A stretch of 64,000 nt of DNA from contig NZ_ML660019.1 in the NCBI RefSeq assembly GCF_007004645.1, positions 1,722,671 to 1,786,670 on the forward strand, read 5' to 3'. The notes beneath the pieces are model-generated. The model made no database searches and was not told the DNA's origin. It saw only the letters and a program-made list of their open reading frames with translations. How positions within the stretch are numbered: position 1 is the first letter of the stretch; each line of letters starts with the position of its first letter. The stretch comes from Aliiroseovarius halocynthiae (GTDB lineage: Bacteria; Pseudomonadota; Alphaproteobacteria; Rhodobacterales; Rhodobacteraceae). Both the position numbers and the translations under genes were made by a program. Below are positions 27,255-36,907 of this stretch, one piece after another.

Positions 27255-27292
27255 AAAAAAGCGCCCATAGGATGTACCCATAGACGCTTTTT
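27255..27292 (-). terminator. Terminator after the small membrane protein gene
   Basis: AAAAAGCG (27256-27263) pairs with CGCTTTTT (27285-27292). The 21-base loop contains CCCATAG twice. On the minus strand a T-run follows, downstream of the gene at 27315. Confidence 0.6.
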
Positions 27293-27314
27293 CAACTCAC
27301 TTCTATCGATAGAG

Positions 27315-27674
27315 TTAGTGTGGGTCGGGCCGAAGGGCAGCCAATGCCAAGATGCCACCTAGCGCGGCCAACGCGATCGGGAACATGGTGAAGACACCAT
27401 ACCCAAATGCAAAATACATCCCAGCTGCCGAGGCAAGCATCAGCCCGCCGCCGATCTGTGCAACAGACCGTGCCATCGCGCCTCCTGCCAGCGCCAACAA
27501 CGGCGCGATCAAGGCAAACGCGCGTATGCGACCGGGGTTCTCGACCTGCTCAGCCAGATCCGGAACCTCGCCAAACCGGTCGATCACTTCCGTATACCCA
27601 TATCCAAAAAATCCGACGATCATGCCCAGCACACCTGCAATCACACCCAAAACCAACGCGGCATTACGCATCAT
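27315..27674 (-). CDS. Small four-helix membrane protein, function unknown
   Basis: A 119-residue protein with four hydrophobic segments: AALVLGVIAGVLGMIVGFFG, a short polar loop (VIDRFGEVPDLAEQVENPGR), then ALIAPLLALAGGAMA, GGLMLASAAGMYFAF and FPIALAALGGILALAAL. I do not recognise the family. GGAGATAT precedes ATGATG at 27674. It stands alone between the ArsC-like gene upstream and its own terminator downstream, so it is probably a single-gene unit or a short operon with the ArsC-like gene (33-bp gap). Confidence 0.75.
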   Translation of the reverse strand: MMRNAALVLGVIAGVLGMIVGFFGYGYTEVIDRFGEVPDLAEQVENPGRIRAFALIAPLLALAGGAMARSVAQIGGGLMLASAAGMYFAFGYGVFTMFPIALAALGGILALAALRPDPH

Positions 27675-27706
27675 ATATCTCCTGTTCTTTCATCCCAGAT
27701 AAGGGA

Positions 27707-28042
27707 TCACACGTCGTTCTCCAACCACTTCGCTTGCGTTTTTGCATCCCACCCCAACGTCAACTGGCCATCAGCCTCGATCACAGGGCGCTTCATCAAT
27801 GTGGGATGCGCCGCCAACAAAGCCACCGGGTCGGCGGCACGGCCGTCTTCAGACAACCCGCGCCACGTGGTCGAGCGCTTATTCACCAGTGCATCGCCGA
27901 ACGCATCGAAAAACCGGCTAAGATCGTCGCCTGCAACCCCATCGGCACGTACGTCGACATAGTCCAGATCACGCCCGGCATCCCCCAACGCCTTCACCGC
28001 CTTGCGGCAGGTATCACAATTCTTCAACCCCCAGATGCGCAT
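27707..28042 (-). CDS. ArsC/Spx (YffB) family thioredoxin-fold protein
   Basis: About 111 residues. It starts MRIWGLKNCDTCRKAVKAL, with a thioredoxin-fold CxxC (CDTC), and continues with VDVRADGVAGDDLSRFF, NKRSTTWRGLSED, HPTLMKRPVIE and ADGQLTLGWD, matching the YffB/Spx-like branch of arsenate-reductase-fold proteins. These act on thiols, but true arsenate reduction is not implied. ATG 28042 follows AGAGGTG; ATG 28057 has the weaker position. No ars genes are nearby. Confidence 0.85.
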   Translation of the reverse strand: MRIWGLKNCDTCRKAVKALGDAGRDLDYVDVRADGVAGDDLSRFFDAFGDALVNKRSTTWRGLSEDGRAADPVALLAAHPTLMKRPVIEADGQLTLGWDAKTQAKWLENDV

Positions 28043-28306
28043 CTTCACCTCTGTCATACTCCTGTCACGCGACACCCTGATGGTGCCAGTTGCGTCATTT
28101 ATGACCTCATAAGGCGTGAAACGAAAGGATGCAGAGTTCCGCTGCAAACAAGGCGCTTCCAAGGTTTTTCTTGCATTTCGCCGCCCCACGGCCCATGTCA
28201 AAGGGGTAAGACAGAACTATCTACCGCCTCCTTTCATGCAGTCGGACGATACCTGATTGCGAACGAAGGCCCGCAAAGTGCAGGGCTACATTAAGGAGAA
28301 GCGGAC

Positions 28307-28525
28307 ATGTCCGATAAACAAACCGGAACCGTGAAATGGTTCAACACCACCAAAGGCTATGGCTTCATCGCACCCGACAATGGCGGCAAAGACGTGTTTG
28401 TGCACATCTCGGCTGTTGAGCGTTCGGGCCTGACCGGTCTGGCCGACAACACCAAAGTGGCTTACGAGCTGCAAGAAGGCCGTGACGGTCGCCAGTCGGC
28501 GATTGATCTTGAGGTTCAGGGCTAA
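28307..28525 (+). CDS. Cold-shock-domain protein
   Basis: A 72-residue single CSD protein. GTVKWFNTTKGYGFIAP contains RNP1 (KGYGFI) and DVFVHISAVE contains RNP2 (VFVHIS). It binds single-stranded RNA or DNA and melts RNA structure. AAGGAGAAG precedes ATG 28307. The upstream 264-bp gap after the ArsC-like start may include a long leader, common for csp genes. A terminator lies 134 bp downstream, giving a long 3' region. Confidence 0.95.
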   Translation: MSDKQTGTVKWFNTTKGYGFIAPDNGGKDVFVHISAVERSGLTGLADNTKVAYELQEGRDGRQSAIDLEVQG

Positions 28526-28658
28526 TTAGAAGCAAACCCTGATACGATCATAAGCGTATTCACCGACCATTCGAGGCAGCGATTGCCCGTAATCGCGTTC
28601 GAATGAGAGTGGAATGCTGCAGATCGGATTTGCTTTGAGCCTACCGTTTAAAGTTGCG

Positions 28659-28688
28659 AAACCCCGCTGCGATTGCTGCGGGGTTTTT
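28659..28688 (+). terminator. Rho-independent terminator downstream of the csp gene
   Basis: AAACCCCGC pairs with GCGGGGTTT around a ten-base loop, followed by TTTTT. Confidence 0.8.
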
Positions 28689-28734
28689 CTTTGGGGAGTG
28701 TGAGACACCCTCGCGCGACATCTACAAAGGGCGG

Positions 28735-28805
28735 CGCCTGACCCTAGGTGGGTGCGAAGCGCCCTGTCACGCCGGAGGCGTGCCTCTGGCACGACGGGGA
28801 GGGTC
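28735..28805. repeat. Structured intergenic repeat, copy 1
   Basis: About 71 bp beginning CGCCTGACCCTAGGTGGG and ending GACGGGGAGGGTC, shared with 51469-51560. Terminal GACCCT/AGGGTC are inverted. Inside are CACGCC-GGA-GGCGTG, GTGCC-TCT-GGCAC and CCCTGTC/GACGGGG pairings. It sits in a 432-bp gene-free gap (28526-28957) behind the csp terminator. Confidence 0.7.
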
Positions 28806-28957
28806 GGGCGCTGCCCGTGCGTGGCACGGGCACAATCGAGAAACATCCGCTTTCACATGTCGGAACAAACCCTTTTTGCCCCAGACATCATCAACATTGA
28901 CCTCAGGTTGATTCCACATTTCTATGCTCCCAGATTTCCAAAGCAGGAGCATTCAGA

Positions 28958-29809
28958 TTGACATTAGATACCGAAGATCGGATCGGCCTTCTTGAGAAAG
29001 AGGTGTCGCGCTTAAATGAGGTCGAGCCCAAAGCCCTTAAATACTTTCAGGCCGCGGTTAGCTTAGCAATGGCAACGTCAGCAGTCATTATCACTATCAA
29101 CTTCTTTGACGGTAACAACGCAGACAGGGAACTGGAGCGACTTAGGGAAGAAATTAGCTTCATGCGAATGGAAGTCGAGCGAGCAAAAGGGCACTCACTG
29201 CCGACACATGTGCAGCTCGAACAACCAACTGGTTATGAAACTGAAGAAAAATACCCTCTGCGTGTGTCTGTGCATTACGACAATCATGAAATCGATGGCA
29301 GTCACGAAACTAAGTACACAGTCAGAGCAACGCTCTATCTAGGCTTGGTTTCTGCAGAAACCACTATATTGCGAGGGTTTCAGTACCAGTTGAGCGGGAA
29401 GCTCGCAGAGTTTTCAGAAGGGCGAATGCATCCAGGCTTTCGCGACATTCTGACAAAGAATGCAAACAAGCCCAGCGATGATCAAACGGATGAAGATAAA
29501 TATCTGTCGCGTATGAATAGCGCAGGTTACTCTGCTACAGGGGGCGAAGAAAATCAGCGCACATTGGTCAAAGACACGAAAACTCATAGATCTATTAGCA
29601 CAGACCAATCTCAGCTAACATGCGATGAAGCACTTGAACTCCAAGAAACCTTAGTCCGTGAAATTAATGCAGAGACTGGCATCAAGCAAAAGATTAGACT
29701 AGTTTTGGACTCAGGTCCCGCCCCCCGGAAACACGAAATTTCAATCAAAGCAACCGTGGACAAAGCCAACTGGATTGAGCGGCTAGGGTGCCCGGAAAAA
29801 AACAACTGA
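28958..29809 (+). CDS. Unrecognised membrane-anchored coiled-coil protein
   Basis: A 283-residue protein from a TTG start preceded by GCAGGAGC. Residues ~1-28 are charged and helical, ~30-50 form one transmembrane segment (AAVSLAMATSAVIITINFF), and ~52-75 look like a coiled coil (RELERLREEISFMRMEVERA). The remainder is a soluble domain with beta-rich stretches (VSVHYDNHEIDGSHETKYTV, GIKQKIRLVLD) and two cysteines. I recognise no family. Base composition is clearly more AT-rich than the neighbours, with many AAA, AAT and TTA-type codons, suggesting acquisition by transfer. The 173 bp after it (29810-29982) show nothing. Confidence 0.7.
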   Translation: MTLDTEDRIGLLEKEVSRLNEVEPKALKYFQAAVSLAMATSAVIITINFFDGNNADRELERLREEISFMRMEVERAKGHSLPTHVQLEQPTGYETEEKYPLRVSVHYDNHEIDGSHETKYTVRATLYLGLVSAETTILRGFQYQLSGKLAEFSEGRMHPGFRDILTKNANKPSDDQTDEDKYLSRMNSAGYSATGGEENQRTLVKDTKTHRSISTDQSQLTCDEALELQETLVREINAETGIKQKIRLVLDSGPAPRKHEISIKATVDKANWIERLGCPEKNN

Positions 29810-29982
29810 AGCGAATTCTGTTAGAACTTCTCTTTACCTATTAGCTTTGTGCAAGACACGAAATTCATCAAGTGAATTGCCAGATTGCAGAGCCAACGTG
29901 AAATCAGCACCGCATTGAAGGAAGGTACAAACATGTCGGCGACGTGGCAAAAACATAGCCACGTCGTCTAGCAGGTACTGCA

Positions 29983-30891
29983 TCACCCCTTCAACTCCGC
30001 TTCAAACTCGCGCCATTCGCCCTTCGACATGCCCGAGTTCTCCTGCGTGACCTCTTCGCCCTTCAGCATCCGGCGGACGCAATCCATTGCACGGCCGGAG
30101 AGGTTGGCGCCGCCAAGGCGGTAGTCCTCGAACGCGCCGTATGCGGCGGGGACCCAGTCGGCGACGACTTTGCAGATCGCGTCCGCATAGACGCGGATTT
30201 CGTATTGGGCATGGTGGTCGGCGCGCAGGCGCAGGAAGTGGAACAGGTTGTGCAAGTCCACCTTCCAGTACCATTGGGTATAGATGTTGGCGGGCAGGTT
30301 CATCCGCGCCAGTTCGCGGGCCAGACCGTCCTGCCCGTCATCTGAAATCATTTCTTCATAGTGATCATAGGCGCGGTTGCTGTCGGCCTTCAGAATCTCC
30401 AGAACCCGCGCAGCTTCCTCGCCTTGAAGCGCGGCACCCCGGCCTTGGTTGTTCACCACCGATTGCGCGGCGACATGTTCGGGGGCCGGGATATAGAACT
30501 CGCGGTCAAGGATCGAATAGCGCGCCGAGTATTCGTTCACATTCGCGGTCCGGTGACGGATCCACTGGCGGGCCACGAAGACGGGCAGTTTGACGTGCAG
30601 CTTGATCTCGCACATCTCGAACGGGGTCGAGTGCCAGTGGCGCATCAGATACCGGATCAGCCCTTCGTCATTCTGCACCGATTTGGTGCCCTTGCCGTAA
30701 GACACCCGCGCGGCCTGACAGATCGCGGCGTCGTCGCCCATATAGTCGATCACCCGGACAAACCCGTGATCCAGCACCTCATGCGCGGTATACAGGTGTT
30801 TTTCCATCCCCTCGCTGACCACACGGCGGGTCTGGGCGCTTTGGGCGCGTTGCTCTTCGATTTCCTGGATCTGCTCGGGGCTTAATGACAT
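29983..30891 (-). CDS. thyX: FAD-dependent thymidylate synthase
   Basis: ThyX methylates dUMP to dTMP using FAD and methylenetetrahydrofolate, replacing ThyA. The 302-residue protein has the signature [15 protein letters not shown] (RHRxxxxNxxSxR), preceded by [20 protein letters not shown], and [19 protein letters not shown] in the C-terminal half, where the conserved arginine and flavin-binding residues lie. GGGAAG precedes ATG 30891. It is divergent from gloA. No thyA was seen in the window. Confidence 0.97.
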   Translation of the reverse strand: MSLSPEQIQEIEEQRAQSAQTRRVVSEGMEKHLYTAHEVLDHGFVRVIDYMGDDAAICQAARVSYGKGTKSVQNDEGLIRYLMRHWHSTPFEMCEIKLHVKLPVFVARQWIRHRTANVNEYSARYSILDREFYIPAPEHVAAQSVVNNQGRGAALQGEEAARVLEILKADSNRAYDHYEEMISDDGQDGLARELARMNLPANIYTQWYWKVDLHNLFHFLRLRADHHAQYEIRVYADAICKVVADWVPAAYGAFEDYRLGGANLSGRAMDCVRRMLKGEEVTQENSGMSKGEWREFEAELKG

Positions 30892-31042
30892 TGCGAATCT
30901 TCCCTTGGTTGCCTGCCCCGCCACTATATCTAGGTGTCGCCCGTCAAAAAACACCGATATGCCGCAAGGGCAATCATTCTGCTTTTCAGACAGGCTGCGC
31001 CTGATATGGTAGCGCCAACACACACATTTTACAGGGACGCCA

Positions 31043-31471
31043 ATGACACTACGCTATCTGCACACGATGGTCCGGGTGAAGGATCTTGAGGCCAGCATGA
31101 AGTTCTATGAGCTTCTGGGGCTTGAGAAAACCCGGCAACATGATTCCGAAGAAGGTCGCTTTTCGCTGATCTTTATGGCCCCTCCCGGCCAGCCCGACTG
31201 CCCGGTCGAACTGACATATAACTGGGATGGCGACGACGAGCTGCCGTCGGACAGTCGGCATTTTGGGCACTTGGCCTATGAGGTCGACGATATTTACGCC
31301 ATGTGCCAGCACCTTCAGGACAACGGTGTTGTAATTAACCGCCCGCCGCGTGATGGCCGCATGGCCTTCGTTCGATCGCCTGACAATGTCTCGGTCGAGC
31401 TGCTTCAGGCTGGCGGATCTTTGGCACCACAAGAGCCGTGGGCCAGCATGGGCAACACCGGTCACTGGTGA
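31043..31471 (+). CDS. gloA: Lactoylglutathione lyase (glyoxalase I)
   Basis: GloA isomerises the methylglyoxal-glutathione hemithioacetal to S-lactoylglutathione. The 142-residue protein has two VOC modules and the four metal ligands expected: His in YLHTMVRV, Glu in VELTYNWD, His in GHLAYEVDD and Glu in SVELLQ. Length is standard. AGGGACG precedes ATG 31043. Its TGA overlaps the next gene's ATG (TGATG at 31469), so the downstream DUF1194 gene is translationally coupled. Confidence 0.95.
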   Translation: MTLRYLHTMVRVKDLEASMKFYELLGLEKTRQHDSEEGRFSLIFMAPPGQPDCPVELTYNWDGDDELPSDSRHFGHLAYEVDDIYAMCQHLQDNGVVINRPPRDGRMAFVRSPDNVSVELLQAGGSLAPQEPWASMGNTGHW

Positions 31472-32211
31472 TGTCCGTCTGGGGCGCAATTGGTCGGGTG
31501 GTGATGCGCAGTTTTACACGCGCATCACTTATCGCCATGGCAGCCCCGCATATCGCTTTTTCTCAACCCCAGTGCAGGCAGGCGCTTGCGCTGGGGTTGG
31601 ACGTTTCAGGATCGGTAGATCTGCAAGAATACCGGTTGCAGTTGGATGGTGTGGCCGCAGCGCTGCAAAGCCCGAAAGTCGTGGAAAAACTGTTGGCGTC
31701 AAAGGACACCTTCATTGAACTCAGCGTGTATGAATGGAGCGGCCCAGGGCATCAGCGCTTGTTACAGGGGTGGACAGCTGTGACATCACGCGAGGTGATC
31801 ACCGATATCGCCAATACATTGCGTGGCGTTGAACGCATCCCGGTGGATCCCTCGACAGGTTTGGGGCGGGCAATGCTCTATGGCGCAGATGCTTTAGCAC
31901 AACGCCCCGATTGCTGGTCCCACAGTTTGGATCTGTCCGGAGACGGGCAATCAAATTCCGGAATCCACCCGCAGGACGCACGCATCGACCCGGCGCTGGA
32001 CAATGTTGTGGTGAATGCGCTGGTCGTGGGGGCCAATGTCCCAGGACGCGATCTGACCGCCTATTTCGAGGCATATGTCCTGCATGGGATTGGAAGCTTC
32101 ACCATGCAGGCCAGCAACTTCAAGGAATTCGAAACCGCTATGATCAAGAAACTGCTGCGCGAAATGCAGGGTATCGTGGTGTCATACGCCCCGCCACCGG
32201 CAGATCAATAG
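31471..32211 (+). CDS. DUF1194 secreted VWA-like protein
   Basis: About 246 residues from ATG 31471, or 235 from ATG 31504, where a cleaner signal peptide begins (RSFTRASLIAMAAPHIAFSQ). The mature part is a von Willebrand A-like DUF1194 domain: ALALGLDVSGSVDLQEY gives the MIDAS DxSxS, then DSLDLSGDGQSNSG-like (SHSLDLSGDGQSNSGI) and VVVNALVVGANVPGRDLTAY. The function is unknown; a periplasmic metal-dependent binding role is plausible. It overlaps the convergent MarR-type gene by seven bases. Confidence 0.85.
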   Translation: MSVWGAIGRVVMRSFTRASLIAMAAPHIAFSQPQCRQALALGLDVSGSVDLQEYRLQLDGVAAALQSPKVVEKLLASKDTFIELSVYEWSGPGHQRLLQGWTAVTSREVITDIANTLRGVERIPVDPSTGLGRAMLYGADALAQRPDCWSHSLDLSGDGQSNSGIHPQDARIDPALDNVVVNALVVGANVPGRDLTAYFEAYVLHGIGSFTMQASNFKEFETAMIKKLLREMQGIVVSYAPPPADQ

Positions 32212-32702
32212 ATATAGCGGATTTGATCCGTCCAATACCGTTCAACGCGTTTCAATGCGGTGTTGATATCGTTGATCCCGTCAGAAGACAGTACATCGCG
32301 CGATTGCAGCCCGTCTGCGTGACGTTCAAACAGTCCCGCCACCGTGTCGCGAATCGAGCGGCCTTTTTCTGTAAGCCGGACCCGAACAGACCGCCGGTCA
32401 ATCTCGCAGCGTTGATGGTGCATATAGCCCATTTCAACCAGCTTTTTCAGATTATAGGACACGTTCGAGCCCTGATAGTATCCGCGGCTTTTAAGCTCGC
32501 CCGCGGTCACCTCGTTGTCGCCGATATTGAACAGAAGCAACGCCTGTACCGCGTTCACTTCCAACACACCGACGCGTTCAAATTCATCCTTGATCACATC
32601 CAGAAGCAGCCTGTGCAAACGTTCGACCAACGCCAGAGCTTCAAGATATTGCACGACGAAGCCGTGATTGACCGATTGCCCAATGGGGGAATGCATACTC
32701 AT
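32205..32702 (-). CDS. MarR-type winged-helix regulator (LdtR-like)
   Basis: A 165-residue regulator. A helical dimerisation region is followed by a winged helix: ELKSRGYYQGSNVSYNLKKLVEMGYMHHQRCEIDRRSVRVRL (recognition helix around SNVSYNLKKL). The sequence resembles LdtR, a MarR-family regulator of rhizobia-related bacteria linked to an L,D-transpeptidase gene; that role is an inference here. GGAGAGACGA precedes ATG 32702. No L,D-transpeptidase gene is adjacent; the neighbour across a 116-bp gap is sdhE, read in the same direction. Confidence 0.85.
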   Translation of the reverse strand: MSMHSPIGQSVNHGFVVQYLEALALVERLHRLLLDVIKDEFERVGVLEVNAVQALLLFNIGDNEVTAGELKSRGYYQGSNVSYNLKKLVEMGYMHHQRCEIDRRSVRVRLTEKGRSIRDTVAGLFERHADGLQSRDVLSSDGINDINTALKRVERYWTDQIRYIY

Positions 32703-32818
32703 TCGTCTCTCCGAACCATTAATGGAACGAACTTAGAGGCCGAAAGAAGAACATTCGGTTAAATATGTTGATAGTCCGCCGCGAAGATCGGAACAATTTT
32801 CAGAAAACAGCCTGATGT

Positions 32819-33127
32819 TCAGCGCGCTTGCATGTGCTCGGCAATCCGCGCAACCAGGTCTGACAGTCCGGCAGGTGCGTCCTGCTGGCCAGACACCCAT
32901 TGATACAAATCCTGATCGTTCTCACCAAGAAGCGCCTCGTACAAGTCCAGTTCGTCTGTGCGCATCCCGTCAAGATGATCATCGGCATATCGCGACAGGA
33001 TAATGTCCATTTCCTTGATCCCGCGCCGCATCGAACGCATCGCCAATCGTTTCACACGATGTTCGTGGGTTTCGCCCTCGCGGGCGCCGGGTGTTTCTTT
33101 CAACTGATCAAGGTGAATGCCGCTCAT
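32819..33127 (-). CDS. sdhE: Succinate dehydrogenase assembly factor SdhE/Sdh5
   Basis: A 102-residue protein promoting covalent attachment of FAD to the succinate dehydrogenase flavoprotein. MRSMRRGIKEMDIILSRYAD contains the conserved RRGxxExD patch that contacts SdhA, followed by ELDLYEALLGENDQDLYQWV. Length and motif order match the SdhE/YgfY family. The gene starts three bases after the stop of the XRE regulator gene, so the pair is co-transcribed; GGAAGGAT over the upstream stop serves as ribosome site. Confidence 0.9.
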   Translation of the reverse strand: MSGIHLDQLKETPGAREGETHEHRVKRLAMRSMRRGIKEMDIILSRYADDHLDGMRTDELDLYEALLGENDQDLYQWVSGQQDAPAGLSDLVARIAEHMQAR

Positions 33128-33130
33128 CTT

Positions 33131-33526
33131 TTATCCTTCCAACCGCTTGCGCAGGCGTTTCTCCAAGCGGCCCAACTGATCCGCCGAACGGTTCATCTGC
33201 ATTTTGATATCGCGGATTTCAAGCAGAAGATCGCGCACTTCCGGGGCATCGGCTCCATTCTGCGACGGCTCTTCAACCCCTTCCCCTTCGCCAGTCAAAA
33301 GCCAACGCATCGACACGTTCAGGACGCCCGACACCATCTGCAGTTTATTGGCGCGTGGTTCGGAAAGATCTTCTTCCCATCCACGCAATGTCTTCAGCTT
33401 GATACCCAGCCGTTTTGCCAAAGCGGATTGCGACATACTTTCGGCTTCGCGCGCGGCAGCAAGGCGATCCCCGAAGGTCGCGGCATCCTCGGAATACCAA
33501 TCACCGTTTGTTGCTGTCTGTTCCAT
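33131..33526 (-). CDS. XRE-family helix-turn-helix regulator
   Basis: A 131-residue cytoplasmic DNA-binding protein. The Cro/cI-type helix-turn-helix spans residues ~18-72 (FGDRLAAAREAESMSQSALA, IKLKTLRGWEEDLSEPRANK), followed by MVSGVLNVSMRWLLTGEGEG, typical of this group. A C-terminal helix (LLLEIRDIKMQMNRSADQLG) may dimerise. It is co-transcribed with sdhE and divergent from aspC. No operator was recognised in the 106 bp between. Confidence 0.88.
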   Translation of the reverse strand: MEQTATNGDWYSEDAATFGDRLAAAREAESMSQSALAKRLGIKLKTLRGWEEDLSEPRANKLQMVSGVLNVSMRWLLTGEGEGVEEPSQNGADAPEVRDLLLEIRDIKMQMNRSADQLGRLEKRLRKRLEG

Positions 33527-33569
33527 GCCTGTCTCTCCTCATACAATGTCGATACGTGGCACCTGTTGA

Positions 33570-34835
<1,266 letters not shown>

Positions 34836-34867
34836 AACGGCAGATAATTAGATTCGAAAGGCCTATT

Positions 34868-35269
34868 ATGTCCGCTGCGCTTCCAGACTATTATTTCCGC
34901 ATCCGCGAGAACGGCGCTTTTGTCTTTAAGGTGGACACGGAAAACCGGCAGCGCCGGATCGAGCTGGATCAGATTGCCGTTGTAAACGTCAAGAACGGCG
35001 AGGTGAAGCCAAGCGGCAATCACACGCTGTCAGACGAGGATACTGCGGCAATCACCGACTGGCTGGACAAGCGACAGGCGCAGCTACGGCAGCGTGATAT
35101 TGACGATATCCTACGGACGGTCGATCACCTGAACCTGACCACCCACTGGGCACAAGCCCGCGCGTCGGATGAGGATCTGGAACAGGTGACTGATGCACTG
35201 CTTCTGGCAATGCATGACCTGCGCACGATGCTGGTCCGCAAAAAGGCAGATCGCCTGATCAAAGACTAG
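34868..35269 (+). CDS. Conserved hypothetical cytoplasmic protein
   Basis: A 133-residue protein with no family I recognise. It begins SAALPDYYFRIRENGAFVFK, with beta-strand-like stretches (RRIELDQIAVVNVKNGEVKP), and the C-terminal half is helical and charged (WLDKRQAQLRQRDIDDILRT, LLLAMHDLRTMLVRKKADRL). No signal, membrane segment or cysteine pair is seen. AAAGG lies upstream of ATG 34868, 32 bp after aspC in the same direction, so co-transcription is likely. Composition resembles the neighbours. Confidence 0.75.
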   Translation: MSAALPDYYFRIRENGAFVFKVDTENRQRRIELDQIAVVNVKNGEVKPSGNHTLSDEDTAAITDWLDKRQAQLRQRDIDDILRTVDHLNLTTHWAQARASDEDLEQVTDALLLAMHDLRTMLVRKKADRLIKD

Positions 35270-35302
35270 CAGGAACAGGCTAGCAAACATGCCCCACCTG
35301 CA

Positions 35303-35349
35303 CCGGGGGTAAGGGGCGCCGCCCCTCGCCTCAAAGAGGCTCACCCCGG
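35303..35349. repeat. Three-way-junction-like inverted repeat
   Basis: CCGGGGGT (35303-35310) can pair with ACCCCGG (35343-35349), enclosing AGGGGC/GCCCCT (35312-35326) and GCCTC-AAA-GAGGC (35328-35340). It lies 34 bp after the 34868 gene stop and may act as its transcript end. Confidence 0.55.
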
Positions 35350-35350
35350 G

Positions 35351-35419
35351 ATATTTTCAACAAGAAAATGCGGCGCGCCTGCCACCTTCGCCGAGATATC
35401 TTTTTCTTGTTCCAAATAT
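35351..35419. repeat. Pair of inverted AT-rich 19-mers in the gap before the MATE gene
   Basis: ATATTTTCAACAAGAAAAT (35351-35369) and, on the other strand, ATATTTGGAACAAGAAAAA (35419-35401) match at 16 of 19 positions. CCTTCGCCGAG/CTCGCCGAAGG arms flank the second. The gap 35270-35497 holds no gene. Confidence 0.55.
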
Positions 35420-35497
35420 CCTCGCCGAAGGCATGGAATTCGCCGCGCAACAGCGCGGCCAGCGGACACCTAAACGCGCCCACACCGGTCGATTGGT

Positions 35498-36856
35498 TCA
35501 GCCCGCTGAGTTGATCCGCGAGGATTGCATCCAAAACCGCCACGACATGAAAGCCCCAGCGCAGATTAGCCCCAATAGCAGCCCCCACCAGACCCCGATC
35601 GCACCAAAACCGAATGTGATCGCAAGAAGGTATGACGATCCCATGCCAACCACCCAATAGCTGAGGCTTGCGATGATCATCGGAACGCGGGTGTCCTGCA
35701 CACCGCGAAGAAGCCCCATTGCGATGGCCTGCGCCCCATCAGCAAACTGGAACAAAGCCGCCACCACCAACAAGGATGTGCCAACGACCACGATCTGATC
35801 GCGCAGCGGTTCAGCCGGGTCCAGGAACAGCTGGATCAGCGGGGCCGGGAAAAACAGGAACAGAATGACCGTCAGCCCGCCAAACAATACGGAGGCCAAA
35901 GTCACAGCCAGCGCCCCGCGCCGAAGTCCGATTTCATCATGACGCCCCAGTGCGCGACCTGCACGCACCGTTGCCGTCATCGACAGACCCAGATGTACCA
36001 TGAAGAACAGAGCTGTGATCTGCAGCGCGATCCCATGAGCGGCCAGCTCAAGTGTGCCTATGAGACCCACAACGATGGTAGAAGCCGAGAACATTCCCAC
36101 TTCGGCAAGCGTCGTCATTCCGATTGGAATGCCTAGCTTCAACAGTGCCCACAACGCTTCCCAATCGGGCTTCCAAAGCCTTTGGAACAAAGCTTGTTCG
36201 GGGTTCAGGCGGGCTGCATAGATCGACAACACAAGACCTGCTGCGACCTGGATCGTGACGGATGCAATTGCTGCCCCTCGCACTCCAAGTTCAGGTGCAC
36301 CCCAATTCCCGAAGATCAGCGCATAGTTGATAACACCGTTCATCACGGCGGCAACAACCGTAGCCCACAGAACAATTCTGGCATGCTCAAGCGCTGATAA
36401 ATAGCTTCTCAGCGCCATAACAGCCAGCGCCGGGATCATTCCAAACCCGGCAATCCGCAGATAGCTTTGGGCAATATTGCTCAGCTCTGCATCCTGCCCC
36501 ATTGCGCGAAGCACAGGCGCTGAAAACCACATCAACGGCAGAACGGTTATTGCAAAACCAAGCGAGATCCAAAGCGCCATGCGGGTCAGGCGGCGCACGC
36601 GAACGTCATCCCCAGCCTCGTGGGCTTCGGCAACCATCGGCATCAACGCAAAGGCAGGGCCCGATCCCATGATCAGGAAGATGAAGAAGAAAGTGCCCGC
36701 CAGTGTGACCGCGGCCAGTTCGTCAACCCCGTACCAGCCCAGCATAATCGTATCGGTGATCTGCACCGAAAACTGCGCCAATTGCGAGGCCACCAGAGGC
36801 GTGCCAAGCACCAATATCGCCCGCATGTGCTGGGGAAGAGTCATTACCTGTGTCAT
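35498..36856 (-). CDS. MATE family multidrug/Na+ (H+) antiporter
   Basis: A 452-residue, 12-helix exporter of the MATE (NorM) family. The two six-helix halves begin ILVLGTPLVASQLAQFSVQI and ALLKLGIPIGMTTLAEVGMF. ITDTIMLGWYGVDELAAVTL, LRSYLSALEHARI and QAIAMGLLRGVQDTRVPMI match conserved MATE loops. It would export cationic compounds using a Na+ or H+ gradient. AGAGGTGGGAT precedes ATG 36856. It stands alone between the lytic transglycosylase upstream and a repeat-bearing gap downstream. Confidence 0.93.
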   Translation of the reverse strand: MTQVMTLPQHMRAILVLGTPLVASQLAQFSVQITDTIMLGWYGVDELAAVTLAGTFFFIFLIMGSGPAFALMPMVAEAHEAGDDVRVRRLTRMALWISLGFAITVLPLMWFSAPVLRAMGQDAELSNIAQSYLRIAGFGMIPALAVMALRSYLSALEHARIVLWATVVAAVMNGVINYALIFGNWGAPELGVRGAAIASVTIQVAAGLVLSIYAARLNPEQALFQRLWKPDWEALWALLKLGIPIGMTTLAEVGMFSASTIVVGLIGTLELAAHGIALQITALFFMVHLGLSMTATVRAGRALGRHDEIGLRRGALAVTLASVLFGGLTVILFLFFPAPLIQLFLDPAEPLRDQIVVVGTSLLVVAALFQFADGAQAIAMGLLRGVQDTRVPMIIASLSYWVVGMGSSYLLAITFGFGAIGVWWGLLLGLICAGAFMSWRFWMQSSRINSAG

Positions 36857-36907
36857 ATCCCACCTCTATTCCTGGTGGTCGGGCGGGGCAAGCACAGACT
36901 GACGATG

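Noticed and set aside
28526-28846. 106-codon minus-strand frame behind the csp gene
   Set aside because: It runs through the csp terminator and the structured repeat and has no domain or start signal.
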